From JACQNR01 sp049515175 (GTDB taxonomy: Bacteria > Acidobacteriota > Terriglobia > UBA7540), in contig JBEKUI010000148.1 of NCBI GenBank assembly GCA_049515175.1, positions 1-11,297 on the forward strand: DNA of 11,297 nucleotides, written 5' to 3'. The notes below the pieces were generated by a model. The model worked only from the letters and a program-made list of their open reading frames with translations, ran no database searches and had not been told where the DNA came from. Positions within the stretch are counted from its first letter, which is position 1; every line of letters begins with the position of its first letter. The position numbers and the translations under genes are program-made. Below, one piece after another: positions 1 through 7,152 of this stretch.

Positions 1-1634
1 AATTGTTCAATTCGGTCCCGATCACCGAGCCCAAAGTGGACCCGCAAGTCGCTTTGAGAAATGTAACTGCCCCCGCTGCGGACATCCGCGAATTGGCGCC
101 GGCCGCCGGCGATGATGGATACGCGCGCACCAATGCCGTCACGGTTCGATTTGTTCCCGACGGTCTGGATCGTAATCCAATGAGAGTTGTTTCCACCGTC
201 GTTGCGGAGAAGTGTGGGAGGATCATTCTGATTGTTAATGGCGACATCCAGGTCGCCGTCATTTTCCATGTCAAAGAAAGCCACTCCACGAGCCGAGTGC
301 CGGAGCTTGAAGCCGGGGCCGGCAGAGGACGACGCATCTTCAAAAGTCCCGTTGCCCAGATTGTGGTAGAGGAGATTCTGCTGGCGATAGGGCGATTCAG
401 AATGATTCTGCCATTCCAGTTCAGGGTAGACGTGTCCGTTGGCGATGAAGATGTCTGGCCAGCCGTCGTTATCGTAGTCGAAGAACCCACCGCCCCAGCT
501 CAACTGATTGCGGTGGAATCCCAGCTTTGCGTCGTAGGTCATAAAATTGAAGTGCCCATCTTTTTCGTTGTGGTAGAGGGCGGGAATATCATCGTCAAAG
601 CTGGTCTTGAAAATATCCAGATAGCCGTCGCCGTCGTAGTCGCCCGCGGAGACGCCCATCCCTGCCTGTTCCAATCCGTCTTCGTTGTAGGCGACGCCGG
701 CCTCGATGCCGCGTTCGGTGAAAGTCCCGTCGCCGTTGTTCTCAAAGAGAAGGCTAGGCGTCGAATCACACGCCACGTAAATATCCTGACGGTTCCGGTT
801 GAAGAAGTCGCCGGTCAGCACACTCAGCCCGTAGCATCCCGGGGCTTTCCTGATTCCTGCCGCCTCCGAAACCTCGGTAAAGGTCCCGTCGCCGTTGTTG
901 TGGTAGAGGTGGTTCTTGGAATAGGGCAAGCCGCGCGGGCCGCAGTAGACTGCGACTCCTTTGAAAAGACAGTTGAGGGCTGAGCCCGGTAAGGGAGCCG
1001 TGCTCTCATCGATATCCACGTAGCCGGCCACAAAAAGGTCCAGTTTTCCATCGCCGTCGTAATCCACGTACGCGCAACCCGCTCCCCAGTTTCTTGGAGA
1101 ATTGGATTTCAGCCCAGCTTTCGCGGTCCAGTCGGCGAAAGTCCCGTCGCCGTTGTTATGGTAGAGGATGTCGGAGCGTCCGTAGTAGGTAACGTAGAGA
1201 TCGTCGAACCCATCGTTGTCGTAGTCGCCCGCGCAAACGCCGTGCGCCCAACCGGATTGTCGGAGCCCTGCGCGAGTGGTCACATCGGTGAATGTTCCAT
1301 CGTGATTGTTGCGGTAGAGATGATTAACGGGCTCAGTGCCAGTCGCGAATCCCCCCAGCACGCTGCCGTTGAGAACAAACAAATCCCAAAACCCGTCGCG
1401 GTCGTAATCCGTGGCGGCGATCCCGCTGCCTGTGCTCTCCCAGATATACTTTTTGGTTTTTTCGCCACCGTTGATGGTGACTGCCGTCAAGCCCGAAGCC
1501 TGCGCAATGTCCACAAACTGAACTCGCACGGAGTTCGCCTGCTGGGTCTGAAACGTCCTTCCCAGGCTCCAGCACGCCAGGGCCAGCCCCACCGCGCAGC
1601 CAAAAACGATTCTCTTACCATGAGTCCGCAGCAT
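1..1634 (-). CDS. CRTAC1-like FG-GAP/VCBS repeat protein with ASPIC/UnbV domain (3' end cut by window edge)
   Basis: Translating the minus strand from ATG at 1634 gives 544 codons without a stop, running off the left edge. A hydrophobic stretch at residues 9-25 suggests a signal peptide or anchor. Residues 35-480 form a beta-propeller array: Ca-binding D-x-D-x-D-G-x-x-D loops at 76-84, 137-145, 191-199, 332-340, 386-394 and 455-463, each followed by a module of the type LYxNNxDGTF. One loop (276-284, DFFNRNRQD) has lost most acidic ligands. Residues 485-544 match the ASPIC/UnbV domain (NRDGIGARV, GGSYISQSDLRVHFGLG), which is normally C-terminal, so probably only a few dozen residues are missing. 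Family members are secreted or surface proteins, common in Acidobacteriota, with no established reaction. An in-frame TAG 15 bases upstream fixes the start at 1634 or later. A terminator upstream separates it from the kinase gene, so it is probably transcribed alone. Confidence 0.93.
   Translation of the reverse strand, partial: MLRTHGKRIVFGCAVGLALACWSLGRTFQTQQANSVRVQFVDIAQASGLTAVTINGGEKTKKYIWESTGSGIAATDYDRDGFWDLFVLNGSVLGGFATGTEPVNHLYRNNHDGTFTDVTTRAGLRQSGWAHGVCAGDYDNDGFDDLYVTYYGRSDILYHNNGDGTFADWTAKAGLKSNSPRNWGAGCAYVDYDGDGKLDLFVAGYVDIDESTAPLPGSALNCLFKGVAVYCGPRGLPYSKNHLYHNNGDGTFTEVSEAAGIRKAPGCYGLSVLTGDFFNRNRQDIYVACDSTPSLLFENNGDGTFTERGIEAGVAYNEDGLEQAGMGVSAGDYDGDGYLDIFKTSFDDDIPALYHNEKDGHFNFMTYDAKLGFHRNQLSWGGGFFDYDNDGWPDIFIANGHVYPELEWQNHSESPYRQQNLLYHNLGNGTFEDASSSAGPGFKLRHSARGVAFFDMENDGDLDVAINNQNDPPTLLRNDGGNNSHWITIQTVGNKSNRDGIGARVSIIAGGRRQFADVRSGGSYISQSDLRVHFGLGDRDRIEQ
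342..1319 (-). repeat. Repeated LYxNNxDGTF coding modules in the propeller gene
   Basis: Six degenerate 30-base units encode variants of LYHNNGDGTF at 1319-1290, 1166-1137, 908-879, 749-720, 578-549 and 371-342. Three of them (1166-1137, 908-879 and 749-720) are nearly identical at the DNA level over the NNGDGTF part. They mark successive propeller blades and are internal to the gene, not a separate mobile repeat. Confidence 0.85.
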
Positions 1635-1643
1635 GAGCCTAGT

Positions 1644-1649
1644 ATTCTA
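1644..1649 (-). promoter_or_regulatory. Candidate -10 box just upstream of the CRTAC1-like gene
   Basis: On the minus strand TAGAAT (5 of 6 matches to TATAAT) ends 9 bases before the ATG at 1634. No good -35 hexamer is visible 16-18 bases further upstream. If the box is real, transcription would begin within a few bases of the ATG, giving a leaderless or nearly leaderless message. That fits the absence of a clear Shine-Dalgarno sequence (only a weak AGG). Confidence 0.35.
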
Positions 1650-1664
1650 ACTTTGTCCGGCCCC

Positions 1665-1685
1665 AAAAAGTGGAGAAACCTCCAC
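1665..1685 (-). terminator. Rho-independent terminator after the kinase gene
   Basis: Read on the minus strand, GTGGAG-GTTT-CTCCAC forms a perfect 6-bp stem with a 4-base loop, followed directly by TTTTT and then GGGG. It lies about 115 bases downstream of the kinase stop and about 30 bases upstream of the CRTAC1-like start, so it should separate those transcripts. The rest of the 1635-1800 gap shows no gene. Confidence 0.75.
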
Positions 1686-1800
1686 ATCGAACCGGCATTC
1701 CTGCCCGGTGCAGCATCAGCCTGAAGCAGCCGTAGGGCTGGGTCCAGAGGCGCGCGCGATCTGGCCAAGGGGAATTTCTGAAGCAGTGGATTATTGAGGG

Positions 1801-3228
1801 TCAAGCTTGCCAGCCGGTGGGAGGACTGGGAGGCAGAATATTCGGACCGCTGGCGGAGACAGCCGCGCTGGGAGCCTTGGCCGCCGAACTCCGCCCGCCG
1901 CGCCGGCGGTAGGCGATGTAAACCAGAGTGCGTTGGGAGAATGGCAGGAAGGCCAGCGCCGGAGCCCCCAGCAAAACTATGTATCCCAGCTTATGAAAGA
2001 GGAGGAGAGGCGAGATCGCCCACGCCAGATCCAAAACGAGCACCAAGGCGAAGATTCGGCGGAACAATCGCCCCAAGTCTTCGTAGTCAAACCCCACCGC
2101 GGCGAGCAGGTAAAGACGCACTGTCGCTCCGCCGCAGAGCATGATGAGAGTCATCGCAACGATCTCCGGAATGAAACGACCTGGAATCACCATCGGCAGG
2201 CGATGGGTGTTCTCCGGCAGAAAGTAAAACCCCAGCCCGTACATAATTAGATAACCGACCTGAATGAGTGTAAAGAGCGCCAAAGCTAGGCGGCGCGGAA
2301 TCGGCGGCGGGGGCTCCGGCGCGGGCGGAGTCGGATCGGCAGGCCGCGGTTGAGTCATCTCCTGACGAAGACTGGTGAGGTCCACCAACAGTTCCTTTGC
2401 AGACTGGTATCGTTCGTCGCGATTCTTGCGCAGACATTTTCGGACGACGTGGTCGAGGCCTGGAGGCGAGAGAGGGTTGAGTTCCGACAAAGGCGGCGCC
2501 TCGCGCGTGAGAATATTCGCAATCGTTGAGCTTGGTTCTCCGCCACGAAAGGGATTTGTGCACGTTGCCATCTCGTAAAGAACAAGCCCCAAGGCATAAA
2601 GGTCCGCCCGATGGTCGGCCGCCTCCATGCGTACCTGCTCCGGAGACATGTAATCGATCGTCCCGATGATGACCATCCCTGTTCCCGTGATGCTCCCTCC
2701 CTGAGCGTCTGCCGCCGTCGCGCCCGGGGGGAGTTGGACAACCCCGGTCCGCTTGGCGAGGCCGAAATCGAGGATCTTGACGCGATCCGGGCCTTCCGGG
2801 CGGGGAGTCAGCATGATGTTCTCAGGCTTGAGGTCGCGATGGATGAAGCCCTGTTCGTGCGCCGCGGCCATTGCGTCGGCCAGTTTGATGCCCACGTCGA
2901 GGATCTCCAGGGTAGTGAACCGATGTTCGCCCAGGCGCTTGCGAAGATTCATCCCTTCCACGAATTCGTAAACGACAAACACTTCCGTGCCGTCATCCAC
3001 AAAATCCTGTGCGCGCGCCACCCCAGGATGACTGATCGCTGCCGCAGCGTGCGCTTCGAGGGCCAGCCGCCGACGGAACTGCGGATCGTGGAGGTGCTCG
3101 GGCTTGATCTGCTTTAGCGCCACCCGGCAGTTGAGGTGCGTGTCGAAGGCGCGATGGACGATGCCCATCCCGCCCTCATCGAGCGTCTTTTCGATTCGGT
3201 AGCGGCCGGACTTGAGTTCAGTACTCAT
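1801..3228 (-). CDS. Membrane-anchored Hanks-type Ser/Thr protein kinase
   Basis: This 475-residue protein has a complete N-terminal kinase domain (about residues 9-285): Gly-rich loop DEGGMG, VALK with K39, helix-C E58, HRDLKPEN with catalytic D132 and N137, DFG at 154-156, and GTIDYMSPEQ at 189-198. These are the residues of an active PknB-type enzyme that transfers ATP phosphate to Ser/Thr on cytoplasmic proteins. The DFG-to-SPE activation segment is long (about 44 residues, Gly/Thr/Ser-rich) and could carry autophosphorylation sites. A Pro-rich linker (293-311) leads to about four hydrophobic segments (313-336, 352-380, 392-411, 414-431) and a short Ser/Pro-rich tail; no extracytoplasmic sensor domain is seen. 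The ATG at 3228 is chosen because the domain begins at once; an in-frame TTG at 3258 would add ten residues. It lies 68 bp after the phosphatase gene and may be cotranscribed with it. Confidence 0.96.
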   Translation of the reverse strand: MSTELKSGRYRIEKTLDEGGMGIVHRAFDTHLNCRVALKQIKPEHLHDPQFRRRLALEAHAAAAISHPGVARAQDFVDDGTEVFVVYEFVEGMNLRKRLGEHRFTTLEILDVGIKLADAMAAAHEQGFIHRDLKPENIMLTPRPEGPDRVKILDFGLAKRTGVVQLPPGATAADAQGGSITGTGMVIIGTIDYMSPEQVRMEAADHRADLYALGLVLYEMATCTNPFRGGEPSSTIANILTREAPPLSELNPLSPPGLDHVVRKCLRKNRDERYQSAKELLVDLTSLRQEMTQPRPADPTPPAPEPPPPIPRRLALALFTLIQVGYLIMYGLGFYFLPENTHRLPMVIPGRFIPEIVAMTLIMLCGGATVRLYLLAAVGFDYEDLGRLFRRIFALVLVLDLAWAISPLLLFHKLGYIVLLGAPALAFLPFSQRTLVYIAYRRRGGRSSAAKAPSAAVSASGPNILPPSPPTGWQA

Positions 3229-3242
3229 AAACCCTGCAGCGT

Positions 3243-3268
3243 GTCCAAGTGTTCGCAAGATCTTGGAC
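3243..3268 (-). other. Inverted repeat in the kinase leader
   Basis: Perfect 7-bp arms GTCCAAG and CTTGGAC flank a 12-base loop, 15 bases upstream of the kinase ATG. The left arm (minus-strand sense) overlaps a 10-bp palindrome CAAGATCTTG, so two alternative structures or a protein-binding site are possible. Function unknown. Confidence 0.4.
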
Positions 3269-3269
3269 G

Positions 3270-3275
3270 ATTATC
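3270..3275 (-). promoter_or_regulatory. Candidate -10 box for the kinase gene
   Basis: GATAAT on the minus strand (5 of 6 matches to TATAAT) lies 41 bases upstream of the kinase ATG. The matching -35 position (GAATCA at 17-bp spacing) is poor, so this is only a possible internal promoter. Confidence 0.3.
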
Positions 3276-3282
3276 ACCCCAA

Positions 3283-3303
3283 ACCGTGAAAATGATTCAC
3301 GGT
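3283..3303 (-). terminator. Stem-loop over the phosphatase stop codon, possible weak terminator
   Basis: ACCGTGAA-TCATT-TTCACGGT is a perfect 8-bp stem with a 5-base loop on the minus strand, and the TGA stop of the phosphatase gene lies inside its first arm. Only TTT then GGGG follows, so termination is probably partial. It could attenuate read-through into the kinase gene or protect the upstream message. Confidence 0.45.
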
Positions 3304-3884
3304 ACGTCCGCAGATTTGAAATCAGGGAGCGCCGTCGTCGTTCCTCCCGAAACATGGAAACCTCTCTTCTCGGCAAACTCGTAGAGCTGGCGTTTCAACC
3401 CCCGGTACCACCAACGCATGCCCATCAGCCTCGCTTCCCGGTATGCCCGTTCCGGGTCCCAGCCTTGCATGGCGACCCGAAAGAAACCCACCATGATCCC
3501 CGTCCGATCGCTTCCCCGCTGGCAGTGGACAAAGACCGGCTGGTTGGCCGGGTCGTTGATCGTGGTGAAGAAGGTCCTGATCGCCTGGTCAGGAACTGGG
3601 TCGCCGGTATCCAAAGGGATGTAAACGTATTTGAATCCCAATGCCTCCACCAGCGCGCGCTCGTCGAGTTCCTCGCGAAGATTGATGACCGTACGGATGC
3701 CTCGCCACTTGAGGAAACCAAAACCCGCCGCCGTCGGCTGTCCACCACGATAGAGGCCCGGCGCTACTTGTTCGAAACGCCGGACTGCGGCCGCCCTTTC
3801 CGATTCATCGCTGGCGAGCGTTAAACAGCCGACGATGAGCAGCGCGAGAGCCATCGCGGGCACTTCGACCAGATTCCGTTTCAT
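3297..3884 (-). CDS. Exported dual-specificity/tyrosine-type protein phosphatase
   Basis: This 195-residue protein carries the Cys-based phosphatase signature VFVHCQRGSDRTG with nucleophile C121 and phosphate-binding R127 (C-x5-R). Upstream it has GLYRGGQP and WRGIRTVINLR, typical of the small DSP/Siw14-like group, and IPLDTGDP (90-97) as the probable general-acid loop. The N-terminus (residues 1-20) is a short signal with a plausible lipobox IVGC (C20), suggesting an exported lipoprotein; if so, it faces the periplasm rather than the cytoplasm. Substrate is unknown: phosphotyrosine, phosphoinositide or other phosphoesters are all possible in this superfamily. Its ATG overlaps the TGA of the cNMP-binding gene (ATGA), implying translational coupling. 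It lies next to a kinase gene, but the predicted compartments differ. Confidence 0.92.
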   Translation of the reverse strand: MKRNLVEVPAMALALLIVGCLTLASDESERAAAVRRFEQVAPGLYRGGQPTAAGFGFLKWRGIRTVINLREELDERALVEALGFKYVYIPLDTGDPVPDQAIRTFFTTINDPANQPVFVHCQRGSDRTGIMVGFFRVAMQGWDPERAYREARLMGMRWWYRGLKRQLYEFAEKRGFHVSGGTTTALPDFKSADVP

Positions 3885-4357
3885 CGTACCCGACCCTTTC
3901 CCAGTGTCCTGACGAAATGCTTGAAGATACTGGCCACGATTTCCATGTTGCTGGAGAGTAACGCGTAGAGGTCTTCCGCCTCAACCGTAATCGCAAAAGT
4001 GTCTTCCACGGCCTTCGCCGTGGCTTCGCGCGGCTCGCGCGTCAAGACGGATTCGAGGCCGACAACTTCGCCTGGACCGAAAACTTCCTTGGTGTTCTTC
4101 TCCTCGGATGCCTGTTCAACCTTCCCCTGGATCACGAGATGGAAAGAGTCGCCGGGGTCCTTCTCGGTGAAGATGACCTGGCCGGAGGCGACGTCCGTCT
4201 CGCGCGATATGGACGCCAGTTGATAGAGTTCTTCCACGCTGGCCTGCGAGAAGATGTCGAGACCGTGGATGAACTCCGCCTTCTGCAACGTGGTCAGCCG
4301 CGCCTTTGCCGGCCCTCGGGCCGGAGCCACTGGACGATAGATGAGTTCATCACCCAT
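3881..4357 (-). CDS. Stand-alone cyclic-nucleotide-binding domain protein
   Basis: This 158-residue protein is a single cNMP-binding (CRP/PKA-type) fold over about residues 30-150: FIHGLDIFSQAS entry helix, SGQVIFTEKDPGDSFHLVIQGKV beta-roll region, then a phosphate-binding cassette resembling FGPGE...REATAKA (93-116) with R110 as the likely phosphate contact. There is no helix-turn-helix or enzymatic domain, so it is not a CRP-type regulator. Cyclic nucleotide binding is not guaranteed, because the cassette departs from the usual FGE-L-x4-R-x-A pattern. A strong Shine-Dalgarno (GAGAGG) sits 6 bases before the ATG, directly after the transporter stop. The gene shares the transporter reading frame, so it is probably the detached third domain of that protein and would sense or gate it at the cytoplasmic face. 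Confidence 0.9.
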   Translation of the reverse strand: MGDELIYRPVAPARGPAKARLTTLQKAEFIHGLDIFSQASVEELYQLASISRETDVASGQVIFTEKDPGDSFHLVIQGKVEQASEEKNTKEVFGPGEVVGLESVLTREPREATAKAVEDTFAITVEAEDLYALLSSNMEIVASIFKHFVRTLGKGRVR

Positions 4358-4363
4358 GATGTG

Positions 4364-4369
4364 CCTCTC
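4364..4369 (-). promoter_or_regulatory. Shine-Dalgarno of the cNMP-binding gene, abutting the transporter stop
   Basis: GAGAGG on the minus strand follows the transporter TAA (4372-4370) immediately and lies 6 bases before the ATG at 4357. This supports independent initiation of the downstream protein although both genes share one frame. Confidence 0.7.
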
Positions 4370-7009
4370 TTACATGCGTTTCGCTACGGGCGCACCGCTC
4401 ACTGACGGCCAGCGATGCTTAGCGACGGCATCGGCGGCGCACTCGCGCAGAATCACATCGGGACTGTGCAGACACGCTTCCACGATCTGCGCCACGGTCT
4501 GCTTCGAGCGCTCGAATCGGGCTTTGGGCTCGATGACAGGCAGGACAAACCCGCGCATCTTGCCGGGAAGGACGTTGTCCAGATACTCCGCCACCGCCGC
4601 ACGCTTCACGCGATCGTCCTCACCCAGAGCCAGGAGTGAGGCGATCGCCGCAGTGGGAGGTAAGCGCAGAGCAAGCAGACGGAAGACTCGATCCCGGCCC
4701 CGCTCGATCTTGTCTTTCAGGAGCTGGGCGAAGAGATCGGGACTGCTATCACTGGGATAAAGGGCTCCCAGGGCCTGCATCAACCAGATACAGGTTTCAC
4801 ATTCTTCCCGCATGCGCAGACTGACTTTCGCGGTGTCAAAGCGCAAGTCAGGGTCGAGAAGCCGAAGTTTGCCCAGAGCGCGAATGGCCCGGTAGCGCAG
4901 CAGAGCATCGTAATCGAACAGACCGTCGAGCAGAATGTCCACGGTCTGCTGATGAGGAATGTACGCCAGGACAAGCGGGATGTTACGACGAATCTCCAGG
5001 TCTTCCGCCGGGTCCTTGAAAATATCCGCGAGCATCCCCAAGATGCGTGGCCCGAACTCTCGCAGGGCGAGGCGTGCGTCCGGGGCCCAGTGGGCGTCGC
5101 GCAGCAAACGGATCAGGAAAGGAACCAGTTCCCGTTGGCCGGCACGTCCGGCGCTCCGAATCGCCTGCTTCTTTACTTCAGGGTTCACATGGTGCAGAAG
5201 GCGGAGGTGAAGTTCCACAGCCTCGGGAAGGGCAAGATCGCCCAGCGCCTTGGCCACTTCGACCCACTCCGCAGAAGCCGCCTCAATGCGGCCGGTAATA
5301 CTGTCCAACGCTGTCTTGACGGCGCCCGGCTCGTGGGTCTCCCTCGCCATCGCCACGAGCGCCGACAGCCGCACGCGCGTATCGTGCGATTGGAGAAAGT
5401 CCGACAGCCCCGGGGTGGGCTGGTCCGGCGAAACCGATTTGGAGATGCGGAGGATAGCGCTCGTCCGCACGCGTGAATCACTGTCAGCTTGCACGCGGGC
5501 CAGCAGTTCGACACTGCTCAAGGGGGCTATTTCCAGGGCTTTCAAACGAACGCGGGGCGAAGGATGAGTGACGAGGTCATGCGTGATCCAGTCGGGCCGT
5601 CGCAGGGCAACCGCCATTTCCATCGCGTAGAGGAGCACTTCCTCGTCGCGCGAGGCCAGCATCGACCTCAGGGTGGCAATCGACACCTGATTGTCAAAGA
5701 CGTGCCGAAGCGTTGGCTTGTCCAAGACTTCGGGCCGTTCCGTAATTCGGGAGCGAATGGTGGTGACGTATTCCTGCCGGGTGCGGTAAGCGACCCACAG
5801 CCAGCCTCCGAGCATCCCCAAATTGAATAAGCAAAGACCCACCTGCCCCTGGTGAAACACCCGCGTCACAACGAGGAGCAGTAGGCCTCCTACTCCGTCC
5901 GCCAGGCGCTGCACAATCATGTCGATAACCGCCTTGACTTCCAATTTGACGGACTGCGGTACGGGGACGTAAAGCAACTCGGTCGTGGCGCGGTCGATGG
6001 AATAGCGCAGGGTGTAGTCGCTGCCCTTTAGCACTCCGCCCGCCCACAGGGCGAGGGGAAACGCGATCAAAGCGATGGTCCCCAGACTAATGGCCACCGG
6101 AAGCAGGAAGAGCGTCACGCGCACGCCAAACTTCTCCACCAGCCGGGAGCCCGCAATCAACTGCAGGACAAATGCACCCATACTCAGGTAGGCCGAATAG
6201 GAGGCGAGAAACGCCGTGAACTCATCTTTGCTGTGAAAGGAATTCTGAACCACGATCTTGAACTGAAAATCCACCGTCTGGGTGACGATTGCCGAAAGCG
6301 CCAAGACGCCGACGATCAGCTTGAGATAGGGAGAAGCCCAGATTTCGCGGGCCACCGAACGAAACACCACACCTCTTTTGCCGCTCGCATGTTCTCCCCC
6401 GCTGGTCGCGTTCGTGAAGCTGTGCCGCCGGACGAGGATCTGGACAACAACCACGGAGAGGATCAGGAGCGGGATGAGGAGCAACAGCAGGTTGTCGGTG
6501 CCGATCCGTTTCACCAACCGCGCACCCAGCAAGCCACCCACGGCGCCGCCCAGGATTCCGCCGCTCGAGACAAGTGGGAAGAGGCGCTTCGCCTGGCGCA
6601 AGTCCAAGACGGTATTGGCAACCGTCCACACCTGAGTTGTGACGATGATGCCGAACACGCTGGTCCAAACGTAAAAGATCCATGGCGCCGCCGCCCACTG
6701 CGCCCGGATCGTCCACCAGAGGGCGAGAATGTTCGCGGCGAAGAAAATCAGACTAATTGAAATCAGCCACACCTGACTGACGCGGGAAGCAAGGCGGATA
6801 TAGAAGGCCACCACGAAGCCGATGATCACCGCAATCGCGATATAGACATACGGCAGGGTCAGAGCGCTGAACTTGTGGAGGAAGATGCCGTCGCGCGCCG
6901 CCTTAGTAATCATGTAGGAGGTAAGCGCCAGGGTCAGATAGGAGAACAACAAGAAGACAGGAATCTCCTCGCCGCGTTCCAGATTGAAGAATGCGCGAAG
7001 CCGGTCCAT
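4370..7009 (-). CDS. NTT/TLC-family nucleotide transporter-like protein with C-terminal HEAT repeats
   Basis: This protein is 879 residues long from ATG 7009. Residues 1-415 are a polytopic membrane domain of about 10-12 helices resembling ATP/ADP-exchanging NTT (Npt1/Npt2, Tlc) carriers: an early KAARDGIFL motif (36-44), PLVSSGGILGGAVGG (145-159), and YSIDRATTELLYVPVP...DMIVQRLADGVGG (336-375). Residues about 435-860 are alpha-helical HEAT-like repeats (for example PSPRVRLKALEIA, NPEVKKQAIRSAG, LRYRAIRALGKL), usually a scaffold for protein contacts. Related free-living-bacterial proteins often add a cNMP domain; here it is the next gene. Nucleotide transport by this branch is not established. 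The ATG is chosen because the family start MDRLRAFF follows it, with AGGA upstream; an in-frame TTG at 7147 would add 46 residues lacking any export or domain signature and would lie upstream of the predicted promoter. Confidence 0.93.
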   Translation of the reverse strand: MDRLRAFFNLERGEEIPVFLLFSYLTLALTSYMITKAARDGIFLHKFSALTLPYVYIAIAVIIGFVVAFYIRLASRVSQVWLISISLIFFAANILALWWTIRAQWAAAPWIFYVWTSVFGIIVTTQVWTVANTVLDLRQAKRLFPLVSSGGILGGAVGGLLGARLVKRIGTDNLLLLLIPLLILSVVVVQILVRRHSFTNATSGGEHASGKRGVVFRSVAREIWASPYLKLIVGVLALSAIVTQTVDFQFKIVVQNSFHSKDEFTAFLASYSAYLSMGAFVLQLIAGSRLVEKFGVRVTLFLLPVAISLGTIALIAFPLALWAGGVLKGSDYTLRYSIDRATTELLYVPVPQSVKLEVKAVIDMIVQRLADGVGGLLLLVVTRVFHQGQVGLCLFNLGMLGGWLWVAYRTRQEYVTTIRSRITERPEVLDKPTLRHVFDNQVSIATLRSMLASRDEEVLLYAMEMAVALRRPDWITHDLVTHPSPRVRLKALEIAPLSSVELLARVQADSDSRVRTSAILRISKSVSPDQPTPGLSDFLQSHDTRVRLSALVAMARETHEPGAVKTALDSITGRIEAASAEWVEVAKALGDLALPEAVELHLRLLHHVNPEVKKQAIRSAGRAGQRELVPFLIRLLRDAHWAPDARLALREFGPRILGMLADIFKDPAEDLEIRRNIPLVLAYIPHQQTVDILLDGLFDYDALLRYRAIRALGKLRLLDPDLRFDTAKVSLRMREECETCIWLMQALGALYPSDSSPDLFAQLLKDKIERGRDRVFRLLALRLPPTAAIASLLALGEDDRVKRAAVAEYLDNVLPGKMRGFVLPVIEPKARFERSKQTVAQIVEACLHSPDVILRECAADAVAKHRWPSVSGAPVAKRM

Positions 7010-7049
7010 AGGCGGGTCCTGCGACGCCGGTCCGTGCTTTGTTGCGCGT

Positions 7050-7078
7050 ATAATAACGAACCCCCGTGGCCTCCGCAA
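7050..7078 (-). promoter_or_regulatory. Sigma70-like promoter of the transporter operon
   Basis: On the minus strand TTGCGG (7078-7073) and TATTAT (7055-7050) are separated by exactly 17 bases. The -10 box matches consensus at 5 of 6 positions, the -35 at its first three. The predicted transcription start near 7043 gives a leader of about 35 bases to the ATG at 7009. Confidence 0.6.
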
Positions 7079-7152
7079 CTCGCAATGCTCGTACCGCGGC
7101 GCAATTGCGGACCCAATCCCGCCCGGACCTGAAGCGACAGAAGGCAATTGGT

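Noticed and set aside
3..983. Plus-strand open frame of 326 codons opposite the CRTAC1-like gene
   Set aside because: Its sequence is a Val/Ile-rich mirror of the FG-GAP repeats (antisense of DYDNDG and NNGDGTF codons), with no domain, and the minus strand carries a clear family match.
3881..4357. CRP/FNR-type transcription factor
   Set aside because: The protein ends soon after the cNMP fold and contains no helix-turn-helix, so it cannot be a standard CRP regulator.
7010..7147. N-terminal extension of the transporter to TTG at 7147
   Set aside because: The extra 46 residues do not resemble the family, the extension would start upstream of the best promoter (7050-7078), and ATG 7009 begins exactly at the expected MDRLRAFF.
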